Assembly (NCBI GenBank): GCA_963677825.2
Contig: CAXXEF010000001.1
Location: forward strand, 2,170,001 to 2,234,000
Source: Sporobacter sp963677825
Lineage (GTDB): Bacteria; Bacillota; Clostridia; Oscillospirales; Oscillospiraceae
Direction of reading: 5' to 3'
Length of the DNA: 64,000 nt
This document shows positions 1 to 9,312 of the stretch, in pieces. Position 1 is the first letter of the stretch. Each line of letters opens with the position of its first letter. The position numbers and the translations under genes are program-made. The notes below the pieces were generated by a model. The model saw nothing but the letters and a program-made list of their open reading frames with translations, was not told the origin of the DNA and did not search any database.

Positions 1-1
1 G

Positions 2-541
2 TTCAGCAATAATGTCGCCGCCATCGAGGCGCTGGCCGCACGCGGCATTCTAAACGGATACGAGGACGATACGTTCCGGCCGAGCAGGACGATGACGCGC
101 GCCGAATTTGCCGCGACCGTCGTGCGTGCACTTGGCCTGACACCGTCGGCCGTCGCTGTGTTTGACGACGTCGACTTGGACGATTGGCATGCAAAATACG
201 TCGGAACGGCGTACACATATAGCATAATTAAAGGTGTCGGTAACGATATATTTGATCCGGATGGGACCATCTCCCGGCAGGAAGCGGCGGTTATGGTGAC
301 ACGCGCGGCAAAGCTGTGTGGGATGGATACCGAGATGGGCACGATGGCGGTCCGGGATATGCTCGCACAGTTCACGGATTACATCCATGTGGCCGATTGG
401 GCGCAGACGTCTATGGCGTTTTGCTACAGGGAGAAAATCCTCGACCCGTCGGCATTGGAGATTGAGCCGGAGACGGCAATTTTACGCGGTGAGATTGCGC
501 AGATGATCTTCAATATGCTCACAAAAGCCAATCTTTTGTAG
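2..541 (+). CDS. S-layer homology (SLH) domain protein, C-terminal part (5' truncated by window)
   Basis: The reading frame is open from base 2, so the gene begins upstream of the window. The visible ~180 residues carry SLH-type repeats: a first repeat ends in GYEDDTFRP and the next begins TRAEFAATVVRALG; another has the form KGVGNDIFDPDGTISRQEAA. SLH domains attach proteins to secondary cell wall polymers of Gram-positive envelopes, so this is probably a surface protein whose functional N-terminal part lies outside. The stop is 12 bp before the DUF4430 gene, which has its own GGAGG-like site, so the two are probably co-transcribed with the ECF genes. The missing part could be a binding or enzymatic domain; nothing visible decides this. 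Confidence 0.85.
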   Translation, partial: FSNNVAAIEALAARGILNGYEDDTFRPSRTMTRAEFAATVVRALGLTPSAVAVFDDVDLDDWHAKYVGTAYTYSIIKGVGNDIFDPDGTISRQEAAVMVTRAAKLCGMDTEMGTMAVRDMLAQFTDYIHVADWAQTSMAFCYREKILDPSALEIEPETAILRGEIAQMIFNMLTKANLL

Positions 542-553
542 GGAGGACGCGCA

Positions 554-1453
554 ATGTGGTGGAAAAAGAATAAATGGAAAATCATCATTCCCGCCCTTGT
601 CGTGGCAGTGCTAGCCGGTGTGTATTATTTCGGCGGCAACGCGCCCGGCTCGCAAGGATGGACCGTGGACACCGCGCCGTCTCCCGAGCAGTCTCAGGCG
701 GTTCTGGAAAATCTGACCACAACGCCGCCGGCGCCGGAAGCATCGCCATCCGATACACCTGTATCGCAAACTCCAGCTCCATCACCATCCGATACATCGC
801 AACCGGCGCCGACGGCCACGCCGACTGGGAGCCCCGAGCCGTCCATGACGCCGACGGCCACGCCGTCACCGTCACCGCAACCGTCGCCGTCACCGTCACC
901 GTCTGCACCGCCGGAAGCAAGCCCGACGCCAACCATGGAAATTGATCCGGAAACCGGAAAGGACCAGTACCTCACGGACCCGGTGCCGGAGGGTAAGCCG
1001 CTTCCGGTAGAGCCGCAGGACGTGGTGATCGGCGCTACGGCATATACCTGCACGTTGTCCATCTCCTGCGCGAGCATATTGGACAACATGGATCTGTGCG
1101 ATCCGGAAAAGGCGGAGCTGGTGCCGGAGAACGGCTGGATACTCGAGCCTGTGACCGTCACCTTTTACGAGGGGGAGAGCGTGTTCAACGTACTCCAGCG
1201 CACATGCAAGCAGCTCAAAATCCACATGGAGTTTGAAAATACCCCGATGTACAACTCAGCATATATCGAAGGTATCCACAACCTGTATGAATTTGACGTG
1301 GGCGAGCTGTCCGGCTGGATGTACAAGGTCAACGAATGGTTCCCCAATTACGGGTGCTCCCGATATCAGCTCAAGCAGGGCGACGTGATCGAGTGGGTGT
1401 ATACCTGTAATCTTGGTATAGACGTGGGCGGCTATTACGCCGTAGGCGGATAG
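554..1453 (+). CDS. Membrane-anchored DUF4430 domain protein with Pro/Ser/Thr linker
   Basis: 299 residues. One N-terminal membrane segment (about residues 8-27) follows a Lys-rich start, then comes a ~100-residue linker of Pro, Ser, Thr and Ala with SPSP-type repeats, then a C-terminal globular domain (about 160-295) with the GWMYKVN signature of DUF4430. That family resembles the C-terminal domain of transcobalamin/intrinsic factor. The architecture is of an extracellular ligand-binding domain held off the membrane by a flexible stalk. It lies between an SLH surface protein and ECF transporter genes, 7 bp before ecfT. A role in capturing a vitamin such as a corrinoid for the ECF transporter is inferred from family and context. 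The linker DNA is low-complexity (about 840-910). Confidence 0.8.
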   Translation: MWWKKNKWKIIIPALVVAVLAGVYYFGGNAPGSQGWTVDTAPSPEQSQAVLENLTTTPPAPEASPSDTPVSQTPAPSPSDTSQPAPTATPTGSPEPSMTPTATPSPSPQPSPSPSPSAPPEASPTPTMEIDPETGKDQYLTDPVPEGKPLPVEPQDVVIGATAYTCTLSISCASILDNMDLCDPEKAELVPENGWILEPVTVTFYEGESVFNVLQRTCKQLKIHMEFENTPMYNSAYIEGIHNLYEFDVGELSGWMYKVNEWFPNYGCSRYQLKQGDVIEWVYTCNLGIDVGGYYAVGG

Positions 1454-1460
1454 AGGCAGT

Positions 1461-2357
1461 ATGGCAAACAAGGATACGTTTTCCAGTTATCACCCAATCA
1501 TTAATTTCCTATATTTCGGACTTGTACTGGCGTTTTCCATGGTGTTTATGCACCCTGTCTGTCTCGGGATATCGCTTGTGTGCGCGCTGACGTACGCATT
1601 ATACCTAAATGGCAAAAAAGCCGTACGCTTCACGCTCGTGTATATGCTGCCGATGTTTCTTGTCGCGGCGCTCATTAATCCCGCCTTCAACCACGAGGGC
1701 GGGACGATTCTGGCGTATCTGCACAACGGTAATCCGCTGACGCTTGAATCTGTTGTCTACGGCGTCGCGGCGGCAGTTATGCTTATATCGGTGATTTCAT
1801 GGTTTTCCTGCTACAACGCTGTCATGACCTCGGACAAGTTCGTTTACTTGTTTGGACGTATCATACCGGCCATGTCGCTGATTCTGTCCATGACACTGCG
1901 TTTTGTGCCAAAGTTTAAGGCGCAGATCAGGGTGGTGTCCAACGCGCAGAAATGCGTCGGGCGAGATGTATCGAATGGCGGGGTTATACGTCGGGCGAGA
2001 AACGGCATCACAATATTATCAATTATGATCACATGGGCGCTGGAAAACGCCATAGAGACGGCAGACAGCATGAAGAGCCGCGGCTACGGTTTAAAGGGAC
2101 GTACAGCCTTCTCCATTTACCGATTTGACAAGAGAGATCGCGCGGCGCTCCTGTTTTTACTGCTCTGCGGCATTTACATCATCGTGGGAGCCTGCCTCGG
2201 CGCGCTTTATTGGCGGTATTTCCCCACGACGAAAGGTGTCGTTTTCGGTGCGTACCCCTTCAGCATTTTTCTTTGCTACTTTGCTCTGTGCGTTGCGCCG
2301 GTAGTTATCAATATTACGGAGGATAGAAAATGGAAAGCTTTACAGTCCGCGGCCTGA
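1461..2357 (+). CDS. ECF transporter transmembrane (T) component
   Basis: 298 residues, polytopic, EcfT/CbiQ family. In energy-coupling factor transporters this subunit couples ATP hydrolysis to movement of the substrate-binding S component. Supporting features are several N-terminal hydrophobic segments, the cytoplasmic coupling region around SMKSRGYGLKGRT (an Ala/Ser-Arg-Gly-type motif) and a C-terminal hydrophobic pair. It starts 7 bp after the DUF4430 gene and overlaps the following ATPase gene by 28 bp, suggesting translational coupling. Length and order T-A-A-S fit a dedicated group I-like ECF module. Confidence 0.85.
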   Translation: MANKDTFSSYHPIINFLYFGLVLAFSMVFMHPVCLGISLVCALTYALYLNGKKAVRFTLVYMLPMFLVAALINPAFNHEGGTILAYLHNGNPLTLESVVYGVAAAVMLISVISWFSCYNAVMTSDKFVYLFGRIIPAMSLILSMTLRFVPKFKAQIRVVSNAQKCVGRDVSNGGVIRRARNGITILSIMITWALENAIETADSMKSRGYGLKGRTAFSIYRFDKRDRAALLFLLLCGIYIIVGACLGALYWRYFPTTKGVVFGAYPFSIFLCYFALCVAPVVINITEDRKWKALQSAA

Positions 2358-4999
2358 CCTTTACATACCCCGAGCAGACAAGGATGGCTTTGGATGATTT
2401 GAGCTTTTCCGTCAATCAGGGTGAATTTATTGCTCTTGTGGGCCCGTCAGGCTGCGGGAAATCCACGCTGCTGCGGCAATTCAAAACGGTGCTTACGCCC
2501 CATGGTGTTTTGCGTGGGGAGATATTGTTTGAGGGACGGCCGTTTACGCAGGTGGACCAGCGGGAGCAAAGCGAGCGGATCGGCTTCGTGATGCAGAATC
2601 CCGACAATCAGATCGTAACGGACAAGGTATGGCACGAGCTGGCCTTCGGGCTGGAGAGTCTCGGCTATGACAGCCACACCATACGTGGGCGTGTGGCTGA
2701 AATGGCGAGTTTTTTTGGTATACAAGCGTGGTTTTACAAAAATGTCACCGAGCTGTCGGGTGGACAAAAGCAGCTTTTAAATCTTGCTTCAATCATGGCG
2801 ATGCAGCCTGCGGTACTGATTCTCGATGAGCCGACAAGCCAATTGGATCCGATAGCGGCAGCGGATTTTCTTGCCACCGTGGGGAAAATCAATCGCGAGC
2901 TGGGAACCACAGTCATCATGACCGAGCACCGTCTGGAAGAAGTATTCCCGATGAGCGACAGGGTGCTTGTTATGGATAAGGGCAGGCTTATTTGCGACGG
3001 TCCGCCGCAAGAGGTTGGCGAGGCGTTAAAACGCAGCGGCCACAGCATGTTCCTCTCCATGCCCACGCCGATGCGCATATACGCCGCCGTTCCCAGTCAG
3101 TGGCCCTGCCCCATCACAGTGCGCGACGGCAGGATGTGGCTGGACGCATTTGCAAGCGCGTACACGCTTAAGGATATTCCCACGGAAGGCGCACAATCGC
3201 CGGACAGCGCTGCTCCGGTGATTGAGCTGGACGACGTGTGGTTTAAGTACGAAAAAGACCTGCCGGACGTCTTGCGGGGTCTGTCGGCAAAAGCTTATAA
3301 GGGTGAATTTCTCGCAATACTTGGCGGGAACGGAACCGGCAAGACAACGACGTTATCGGTCGTCTCCGGCATCAGCAAGCCGTATCGCGGTAAGGTCAGG
3401 TTAGACGGCAAGGATATTTTCAGACAAAACGCCCTTTTTGACGGGCTGCTTGGTGTATTGCCGCAAAATCCGCAGGCGCTGTTCGTAAAAAAGACAGTGC
3501 GTGAGGATTTGGTTGAAATATTGAAAAAAAGGAATTTGTCCAAGGCGGAGAAGGAAAAAGAGATCATCGCGGTGTCCCGGCTATGCCGACTGGAGGAGCT
3601 TTTGGAGCGGCATCCCTATGACTTGTCGGGCGGGGAGCAGCAGCGGGCGGCACTGGCCAAGGTTTTGCTGCTGGAGCCGAAGATACTCCTGCTGGACGAG
3701 CCGACAAAGGGACTTGACGCGGAGTTCAAACAGATGTTTGCGCAGATTTTACAAAGCCTGCTGCATCAGCGTGTCACCATCGTGATGGTGAGCCACGATA
3801 TTGAGTTCTGCGCCCAATATGCCCATCGCTGCGCCCTGTTCTTCGACGGGCAAATCGTCACGGAGGATTCGCCCCGCGCGTTCTTTTCCGGCAACAGTTT
3901 TTATACAACCTCGGCCAACCGCATGTCCAGACATTTGCTGCCGGAAGCGATTACCGCGGAAGACGTGATGATGGCCTGCGGCGGCGATTTGCCTCCGACG
4001 CCCAGCCTGCCGGAGGACATTGATGAGCCGCCTGCAGGAGACGAAGACCCCAGCGTCCAGCCCCCAAATACACCAAAAAAACTGCCGCTTTGGAGAAAAC
4101 TGATCGCCTATGTTGCCGGGGCCATTTCGCTCATTGCGGCATACATATCACTCAGAGAACCAGATGTTTCATGGCTGCTGGGTAACAACCGCATTGAGAT
4201 CTATATCGTTCTGCTCGCCGCGCTGATGGTGCTTATCGTCGCTGTGAGCCGTAGAAGCGATAGACCTATCGATAACGAGCAGGTGCCCTTAAGCCAACGT
4301 AAGCTGTCCAAACGCACTGCTACAGCGGCGGCCATGATCCTGCTGGCGATACCGCTGACCATCTACATCGGTATGTTCTATCTTGGCGACCGGAAGTACT
4401 ATTTCATAGCGCTGATGATCATCCTGGAGACGATGCTTCCGTTTGCCCTCATTTTTGAAGGGCGGAAGCCTCAGGCAAGAGAGCTCATTGTTATATCCGT
4501 ATTGTGTGCCATCGGCGTTGCGGGACGTGCCGCCTTTTTTATGCTGCCGCAGTTTAAGCCGGTGATGGCAGTTGTCATCATCTCAGGCGTGGCCTTTGGC
4601 GGCGAGGCGGGTTTCCTCGTCGGCGCGGTCACTATGTTGACGTCAAATATTATGTTCGGACAGGGCCCGTGGGCGCCGTGGCAGATGTTTGCTATGGGGA
4701 TCATTGGGTTTCTTGCAGGCGTGCTGTTCAGAAAGGGACTACTCCGGCGCAGCCGCCTGCCGCTTTGCATATTCGGTGGGCTTGCAGCCATCATTATTTA
4801 CGGTGGCCTGATGAATCCCTCGTTTGTCATCATGTATAATGCGAACCCTACATGGCCGATGTTTCTGACCGCCTATATTTCAGGATTCCCGTTTGACCTA
4901 ATTCAGGCTATTGCCACCGTGTTCTTCCTTTGGTTCTTTTCGCGCCCAATGCTCGAAAAGCTGGATAGAATCAAGGTGAAATATGGACTGATCGCATAA
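2330..4999 (+). CDS. Fused ECF transporter: two ATPase domains plus S component
   Basis: 889 residues in one chain. ATPase domain 1 (about 1-240) has Walker A GPSGCGKST, signature LSGGQKQ and Walker B LILDEPTSQLD. ATPase domain 2 (about 295-530) has Walker A GGNGTGKTT, signature LSGGEQQR and LLLDEPTKGLD. A Pro/Glu-rich linker (about 560-590) leads into a membrane domain (about 600-889) with six or more hydrophobic segments; its GRAAFFMLPQFKPV and FGQGPWAPWQMFAMG stretches resemble ECF S components. ECF subunits are usually separate, so the A-A-S fusion is notable. The start at 2330 has GGAGG about 8 bp upstream and overlaps ecfT. Substrate is unknown; a corrinoid is suggested by the DUF4430 neighbour only. 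Confidence 0.85.
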   Translation: MESFTVRGLTFTYPEQTRMALDDLSFSVNQGEFIALVGPSGCGKSTLLRQFKTVLTPHGVLRGEILFEGRPFTQVDQREQSERIGFVMQNPDNQIVTDKVWHELAFGLESLGYDSHTIRGRVAEMASFFGIQAWFYKNVTELSGGQKQLLNLASIMAMQPAVLILDEPTSQLDPIAAADFLATVGKINRELGTTVIMTEHRLEEVFPMSDRVLVMDKGRLICDGPPQEVGEALKRSGHSMFLSMPTPMRIYAAVPSQWPCPITVRDGRMWLDAFASAYTLKDIPTEGAQSPDSAAPVIELDDVWFKYEKDLPDVLRGLSAKAYKGEFLAILGGNGTGKTTTLSVVSGISKPYRGKVRLDGKDIFRQNALFDGLLGVLPQNPQALFVKKTVREDLVEILKKRNLSKAEKEKEIIAVSRLCRLEELLERHPYDLSGGEQQRAALAKVLLLEPKILLLDEPTKGLDAEFKQMFAQILQSLLHQRVTIVMVSHDIEFCAQYAHRCALFFDGQIVTEDSPRAFFSGNSFYTTSANRMSRHLLPEAITAEDVMMACGGDLPPTPSLPEDIDEPPAGDEDPSVQPPNTPKKLPLWRKLIAYVAGAISLIAAYISLREPDVSWLLGNNRIEIYIVLLAALMVLIVAVSRRSDRPIDNEQVPLSQRKLSKRTATAAAMILLAIPLTIYIGMFYLGDRKYYFIALMIILETMLPFALIFEGRKPQARELIVISVLCAIGVAGRAAFFMLPQFKPVMAVVIISGVAFGGEAGFLVGAVTMLTSNIMFGQGPWAPWQMFAMGIIGFLAGVLFRKGLLRRSRLPLCIFGGLAAIIIYGGLMNPSFVIMYNANPTWPMFLTAYISGFPFDLIQAIATVFFLWFFSRPMLEKLDRIKVKYGLIA

Positions 5000-5019
5000 G
5001 GCTCCAGAACGGAAAAATA

Positions 5020-5064
5020 AGCGTCAGCAAGGATACCGGGTATCTGCCCTGTTTTTATTTGGCA
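5020..5064 (+). terminator. Possible intrinsic terminator after the ECF operon
   Basis: A short inverted repeat (GATAC-CGG-GTATC) is followed closely by a GTTTTTATTT run, about 30 bp after the stop of the ECF fusion gene. The stem is short, so this is a tentative call. The remaining ~190 bp to the next gene are AT-rich with no other clear structure. Confidence 0.35.
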
Positions 5065-5252
5065 CAAATAATGTTTTGCTTGAATGTAGCAGACCAGCAA
5101 GCTCCGTACTGGGCGCATTTATAAATTACAAATAATGAAAATTGTAGTATAATATGTCACGTTATGGCGGCGCTGATACATATATTATGTATATTGTGCT
5201 ATTATTTGAATTATCAAAACATGCTGTTAAGTAGGCGTAATTTGGAGATGTG

Positions 5253-8200
5253 ATGATAATGCGCCCTTCTCTGACACTCAAAACGTTATATCGCTCTCCC
5301 GTCAGAACGATCCTGACGTTCATCCTGCTCGGTGTCGTGACGTTCGCATTTTTCTCGCAGACGGCCGAGTACGCCGTCACGGCGCGAGAGTTTAACGCCG
5401 CCGCCGAGCAGTACGTCGGCGTCGGGACGGCAGAGATCGCACCGCTCGAGGAATCGGATCCGGCGTTTCCCTGGCAAGTACCGCTGAACACTAATGCGAC
5501 GAATCTATATGCGCCGCTAACCCAGGAGCAACTCAATGCGATTTCGGCGCTGCCGTACGTGACATCAGCCGATTCGAGGTATATGACGGCCGGCTTTTCC
5601 GACACATACTATCGACTGGATGAGAAATATTTTTATAACTTCACCCTACAATGCATTGTAGAGGGGACATTGCTGCAATATGAAGAAGTGTACTCTAACA
5701 ATACACATATTATTAACAGAGTTAAGATCAACGATTTAACGGTTCTAGCCGGGAGTCTATCTTTACCGTCTGCGCAAACACAAATCACATTTATGACGTG
5801 GCCTGAAAAATGGGATAACTTTCACGGTGGTGGTTCTGCAGAAGCACAAAGATGTCAGTATATAGTATCTCCTGATTACATATATGATACGACATATATA
5901 CAAAACTTAATAGTTGGCGACAGGTATGTATTTGTCCTCCGATTTGATCCATTATCTCCGGGTTCCTATTATTTGGGTGGCTACCAAACGGATTCCTGGT
6001 GCTCCGCCGTCTGGCCAGTCGACGGCGCGCCGGCCGATTATCTGGAGACGGACGACTACGCGACGCTCAAAGCGCTCGTTGACATCACCAACGCTGACAT
6101 GCACACGTTCGACATGGTGTACACAAGCGATATGCGCGCGATTATGCGCTTCGTCCGGGGTGATATGGCGATTATCGACGGGCGGCTGCTGACGCCGGAA
6201 GACAGCGCGGAGGGATCGCGCGTCTGCGTCGTCAGCAAGGAGTTCGCCGAAGCGAATGAACTCGGCGTGGGCGATACGATCACGATGAACCTCGGGACGA
6301 CGCTTTTTGAGCAGTACAAAAACCTCGGCGCCGTCGCCGGCACGCCGGCGCGGTACGCGCCGCCAGTGGAAACGGCGACGCTAGAGATCGTCGGCGTCTA
6401 TACAGACATCGACGCCCTGGCCACGCAGGCGCGCGACCCGCACTGGACGTATTCCGCCAGTACAATCTTCGTCCCGGCGTCCCTGCTGCCCGTTGACGAG
6501 GGTGCGCTGGCTGAGCATATGTTTACACCGAGTGAATTCAGCTTCAAGATCGAAAACGCGTGGGACATTCCGGCCTTTTTAGAGGAATCGGCGCCGAAAA
6601 TCGAGGCCATGGGGCTGACGCTCATCTTCGACGACGACGGCTGGATGGCCATGTCCGAGGGATTCCAGTCGGCCAAGCAGATCGCACTCATTAAAATCGC
6701 CGTGCTGTCGGCGGCCGTGATCGCCGCGACGAGCTTCATCGTTTTTCTGTTTATCGGCCGTAAAAAGAAAGAATACGCCGTCATGCGCGCGCTCGGTACG
6801 CCGAAAAAACTCGCCGCGCGCTCGCTGCAGCTGCCGCTTATGGTCGTCACAGTCGTCGCCGTGCTGGCCGGCAGCGTTGCCGGATGGATCTATACAATCC
6901 AATCCGTCGCGGCAAATAACACACTGTCCATGATGCAGGAATACGCTGTCAGCACATCTGTTCCGCTAGGCGCGGTGCTCGGCTGTGTACTGGGAGAAAT
7001 TCTGCTGGCGCTACTCATCGCTGTTTTGCTGCTGCGCCGCATCGGCGCACTGTCGCCGCTGGCGCTCTTGCAGGATAACAGCAAATCACTCGGTAGAAAA
7101 AAGCGCGCCAAACAGGCCGGACCCTCTAAAAAGCCGGTGAAATCGGCGGCGGTGCCCGCGGCTGACGCGTCGTCACCGGTGTCAAAAGCCCCGATGGAGA
7201 CGTCTGCCATTACCGACGCGCTGTCGTCTGTACCGGCGACGCGAAAACGTGGCGGCGCCCGCTTTGTCTTACGGTATATCGGGCGGCACATGCGTCGGGC
7301 CACTGTAAAGTCGGTTTTGGCAACCGCGCTGGCGGCACTCCTATTTGCCGCCGTCGGGCAGTTTGCACTGATTAAGCAGTCGTATACCGACCTGTGCACC
7401 AATACAGTTATCAAGGCCAATATTGTCGGCGGGCTGGAACTAGGTGTTCTGCAAAAGATTCTCTACGAGGATTATGTGTCTGAGACATATTACGAGGCCA
7501 GCAAATCGGCCGACATGAATAGGGTGACTACTTCATTAGTGGTAACAAACGATATTGCGCGCTATTTAGGTGAGGAGCCGGACGTAACGTATGCCGATGG
7601 CTACGATGCGACCGTCATGGACAAGTTCGGTACGAAAATCATCATCGGCGAAAGCTTGATGGCACAGTTTGGACTTGCGCTCGGCGACGAGGTTCAGCTC
7701 TCGACCGTCAGGCTGTTCGACAGACTTAAAGACTCTTTAGTCGGCGAGCATAGGGCAGCGCATCCGGATGTTGATCTGACCGATGATGAGATTGCAGCGC
7801 TGCTTTATGACGAAATATTGGAGATGTTTAACGGCTCGGCTAACGACTTTACGATTGTCGGTGTGTTTTCGACGTCGTCCGGCGCGTATGAGGATACGAT
7901 TATGACGCCGGGGGCATACGCATCGACACTTTATGGCCTGTCGGCAGAACTGGATGTGGCGGAGTTTATTCTGTCCGACAATTTTAGGTCGGACGAATTT
8001 CGCGCTTTCCTTCAAGAACAGGCCGGGATCGGTTTGTCGGGGCGCCTGTCCCTCATCATGGATACGAGCGAACTCGAGCACTTATTAAACGCGCAGCGTT
8101 TGCTCGAGACGCTGTACCCGATCGCCGTCGCGGCGGCGCTCATCATCGGCGGATTCTTGTGCTGCCTCGTCATTCTCCAGTCGTCGAAGGAAGCGGCGAT

Positions 8201-8456
8201 CCTGCGGATTCTCGGCACGACGAAAAGGAAGACGCGCGCGATCCTGTCGCTTGAGCAGATATTCCTCAGCGTCATCGGATTGATCGTCGGCGCAGGCGCG
8301 CTGCTGATCTACAAAGGCGCCGGACTGTCGGGCATTTTAACGCAGCTGCTACTGTTTGCCGGTCTGTACTTTGCCGTCATCGTCACCGCGGCGATCGTCT
8401 GCGCGTCGCTGGCGACGCGGCGCAACGTGCTCGAACTGCTGCAAACAAAGGAATAG
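5253..8456 (+). CDS. FtsX-family ABC transporter permease (large, two FtsX domains)
   Basis: About 1067 residues. N-terminal membrane segment, large extracytoplasmic domain, three-helix FtsX core near residues 490-610 (preceding LSPLALLQDN), a Lys/Pro-rich cytoplasmic linker, a second anchor plus extracytoplasmic domain, and a final three-helix FtsX core ending in ATRRNVLELLQTKE. This is the MacB/LolCE-like topology of efflux or signal-sensing ABC permeases; the substrate cannot be deduced. The ATPase gene follows 12 bp downstream. Start: GTG at 5250, ATG at 5253 or ATG at 5259 are all possible after GGAG at 5244-5247; 5253 is chosen provisionally. Bases about 5620-6000 are strikingly AT-rich compared with flanking parts of the same gene, suggesting an exchanged segment. 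Confidence 0.85.
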   Translation: MIMRPSLTLKTLYRSPVRTILTFILLGVVTFAFFSQTAEYAVTAREFNAAAEQYVGVGTAEIAPLEESDPAFPWQVPLNTNATNLYAPLTQEQLNAISALPYVTSADSRYMTAGFSDTYYRLDEKYFYNFTLQCIVEGTLLQYEEVYSNNTHIINRVKINDLTVLAGSLSLPSAQTQITFMTWPEKWDNFHGGGSAEAQRCQYIVSPDYIYDTTYIQNLIVGDRYVFVLRFDPLSPGSYYLGGYQTDSWCSAVWPVDGAPADYLETDDYATLKALVDITNADMHTFDMVYTSDMRAIMRFVRGDMAIIDGRLLTPEDSAEGSRVCVVSKEFAEANELGVGDTITMNLGTTLFEQYKNLGAVAGTPARYAPPVETATLEIVGVYTDIDALATQARDPHWTYSASTIFVPASLLPVDEGALAEHMFTPSEFSFKIENAWDIPAFLEESAPKIEAMGLTLIFDDDGWMAMSEGFQSAKQIALIKIAVLSAAVIAATSFIVFLFIGRKKKEYAVMRALGTPKKLAARSLQLPLMVVTVVAVLAGSVAGWIYTIQSVAANNTLSMMQEYAVSTSVPLGAVLGCVLGEILLALLIAVLLLRRIGALSPLALLQDNSKSLGRKKRAKQAGPSKKPVKSAAVPAADASSPVSKAPMETSAITDALSSVPATRKRGGARFVLRYIGRHMRRATVKSVLATALAALLFAAVGQFALIKQSYTDLCTNTVIKANIVGGLELGVLQKILYEDYVSETYYEASKSADMNRVTTSLVVTNDIARYLGEEPDVTYADGYDATVMDKFGTKIIIGESLMAQFGLALGDEVQLSTVRLFDRLKDSLVGEHRAAHPDVDLTDDEIAALLYDEILEMFNGSANDFTIVGVFSTSSGAYEDTIMTPGAYASTLYGLSAELDVAEFILSDNFRSDEFRAFLQEQAGIGLSGRLSLIMDTSELEHLLNAQRLLETLYPIAVAAALIIGGFLCCLVILQSSKEAAILRILGTTKRKTRAILSLEQIFLSVIGLIVGAGALLIYKGAGLSGILTQLLLFAGLYFAVIVTAAIVCASLATRRNVLELLQTKE

Positions 8457-8468
8457 GGAGGTCCAATC

Positions 8469-9137
8469 ATGTCAAATCTGGTCATGGACAACGTCACATA
8501 CAAATACCGCAGCGCCGCCAACCCGGCCGTGAAGGACGCCGCCTGCGTCTTCGAGCCGGAGACGCTCTACGCGATCGTCGGCCCGAGCGGCTCGGGCAAG
8601 TCGACGCTGTTGTCGATGCTCGCAGGGCTCGACAATCCGACGGACGGCGAGATCCGCCTCGGCGACGAAAGCCTTGCGTCGATGGACCTCGACCGCTACC
8701 GCAGGGAGGACATCGCGATGATCTTTCAGGCGTTCCAGCTGTTTCCGCTCCTGACGGCCGTCGAGAATGTCTGCTACCCGATGGAGCTCGTCGGCGTCGC
8801 CCCGAAGGATGCGATACCGAAGGCGGAGAAACTGCTTGAGAGCGTCGGCATCTCGCCGGAGCAGATGAAGCGGTTTCCGTCGAACCTCTCGGGCGGTGAG
8901 CAGCAGCGCGTGGCAATTGCGCGCAGCCTCGCGTCGGGCGCGCGGATACTGCTGGCCGATGAGCCGACGGGCAACCTCGACGTCGCCAACTCGGAAAATA
9001 TTATGGCGATCCTGTCAGGCCTCGCACACGAGAACGGCTACTGCGTCATCGTCGTCACGCACGATATGGACGTGGCGAAGATGGCCGACAAGATGTATCG
9101 GATGAGTGACGGTGTCATTGTCAGACAGAACACATAG
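8469..9137 (+). CDS. ABC transporter ATP-binding protein (LolD/MacB type)
   Basis: 222 residues, a single complete ABC domain: Walker A GPSGSGKST (about 38-46), Q-loop MIFQAFQLFP, signature LSGGEQQRVAIARSL, Walker B ILLADEPTGNLD and the switch His in VVTHDMD. The DEPTGNLD form is typical of ATPases partnering FtsX/MacB permeases. It follows the permease by 12 bp with GGGAGG upstream, so the two almost certainly form one transporter, probably for a peptide, lipid or antimicrobial compound. Confidence 0.9.
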   Translation: MSNLVMDNVTYKYRSAANPAVKDAACVFEPETLYAIVGPSGSGKSTLLSMLAGLDNPTDGEIRLGDESLASMDLDRYRREDIAMIFQAFQLFPLLTAVENVCYPMELVGVAPKDAIPKAEKLLESVGISPEQMKRFPSNLSGGEQQRVAIARSLASGARILLADEPTGNLDVANSENIMAILSGLAHENGYCVIVVTHDMDVAKMADKMYRMSDGVIVRQNT

Positions 9138-9180
9138 TGCTTTTAGTAACAACGACCCGCGCAATCAATGAACAGCGGTT

Positions 9181-9216
9181 GGCGTGCAAAACCCGCAACG
9201 ATTTTGCACGCCCTTT
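9181..9216 (+). terminator. Candidate terminator hairpin after the FtsX/ATPase pair
   Basis: Perfect 11-bp inverted repeat, GGCGTGCAAAA at 9181-9191 and TTTTGCACGCC at 9202-9212, with a 10-base loop. Only a weak CTTTG tract follows, so termination efficiency is uncertain. Confidence 0.5.
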
Positions 9217-9257
9217 GACCTACGCATAGGGTAATCATTAATTTGAAAAATGGGCGT

Positions 9258-9289
9258 AAAAAAGACATTCCGGCTAGCCGGAATGTCTT
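9258..9289 (-). terminator. Intrinsic terminator of the permease operon (minus strand)
   Basis: Perfect palindrome: AAGACATTCCGGCT at 9262-9275 pairs with AGCCGGAATGTCTT at 9276-9289. On the minus strand it is followed by a run of six T (bases 9258-9263). It lies 23 bp beyond the stop of the minus-strand permease gene. Confidence 0.85.
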
Positions 9290-9312
9290 GCAGATGATAT
9301 GTAATGGATTGG

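Noticed and set aside
840..910. Short tandem DNA repeats as a CRISPR or minisatellite
   Set aside because: They encode the Pro/Ser/Thr linker of the DUF4430 protein and lack spacers.
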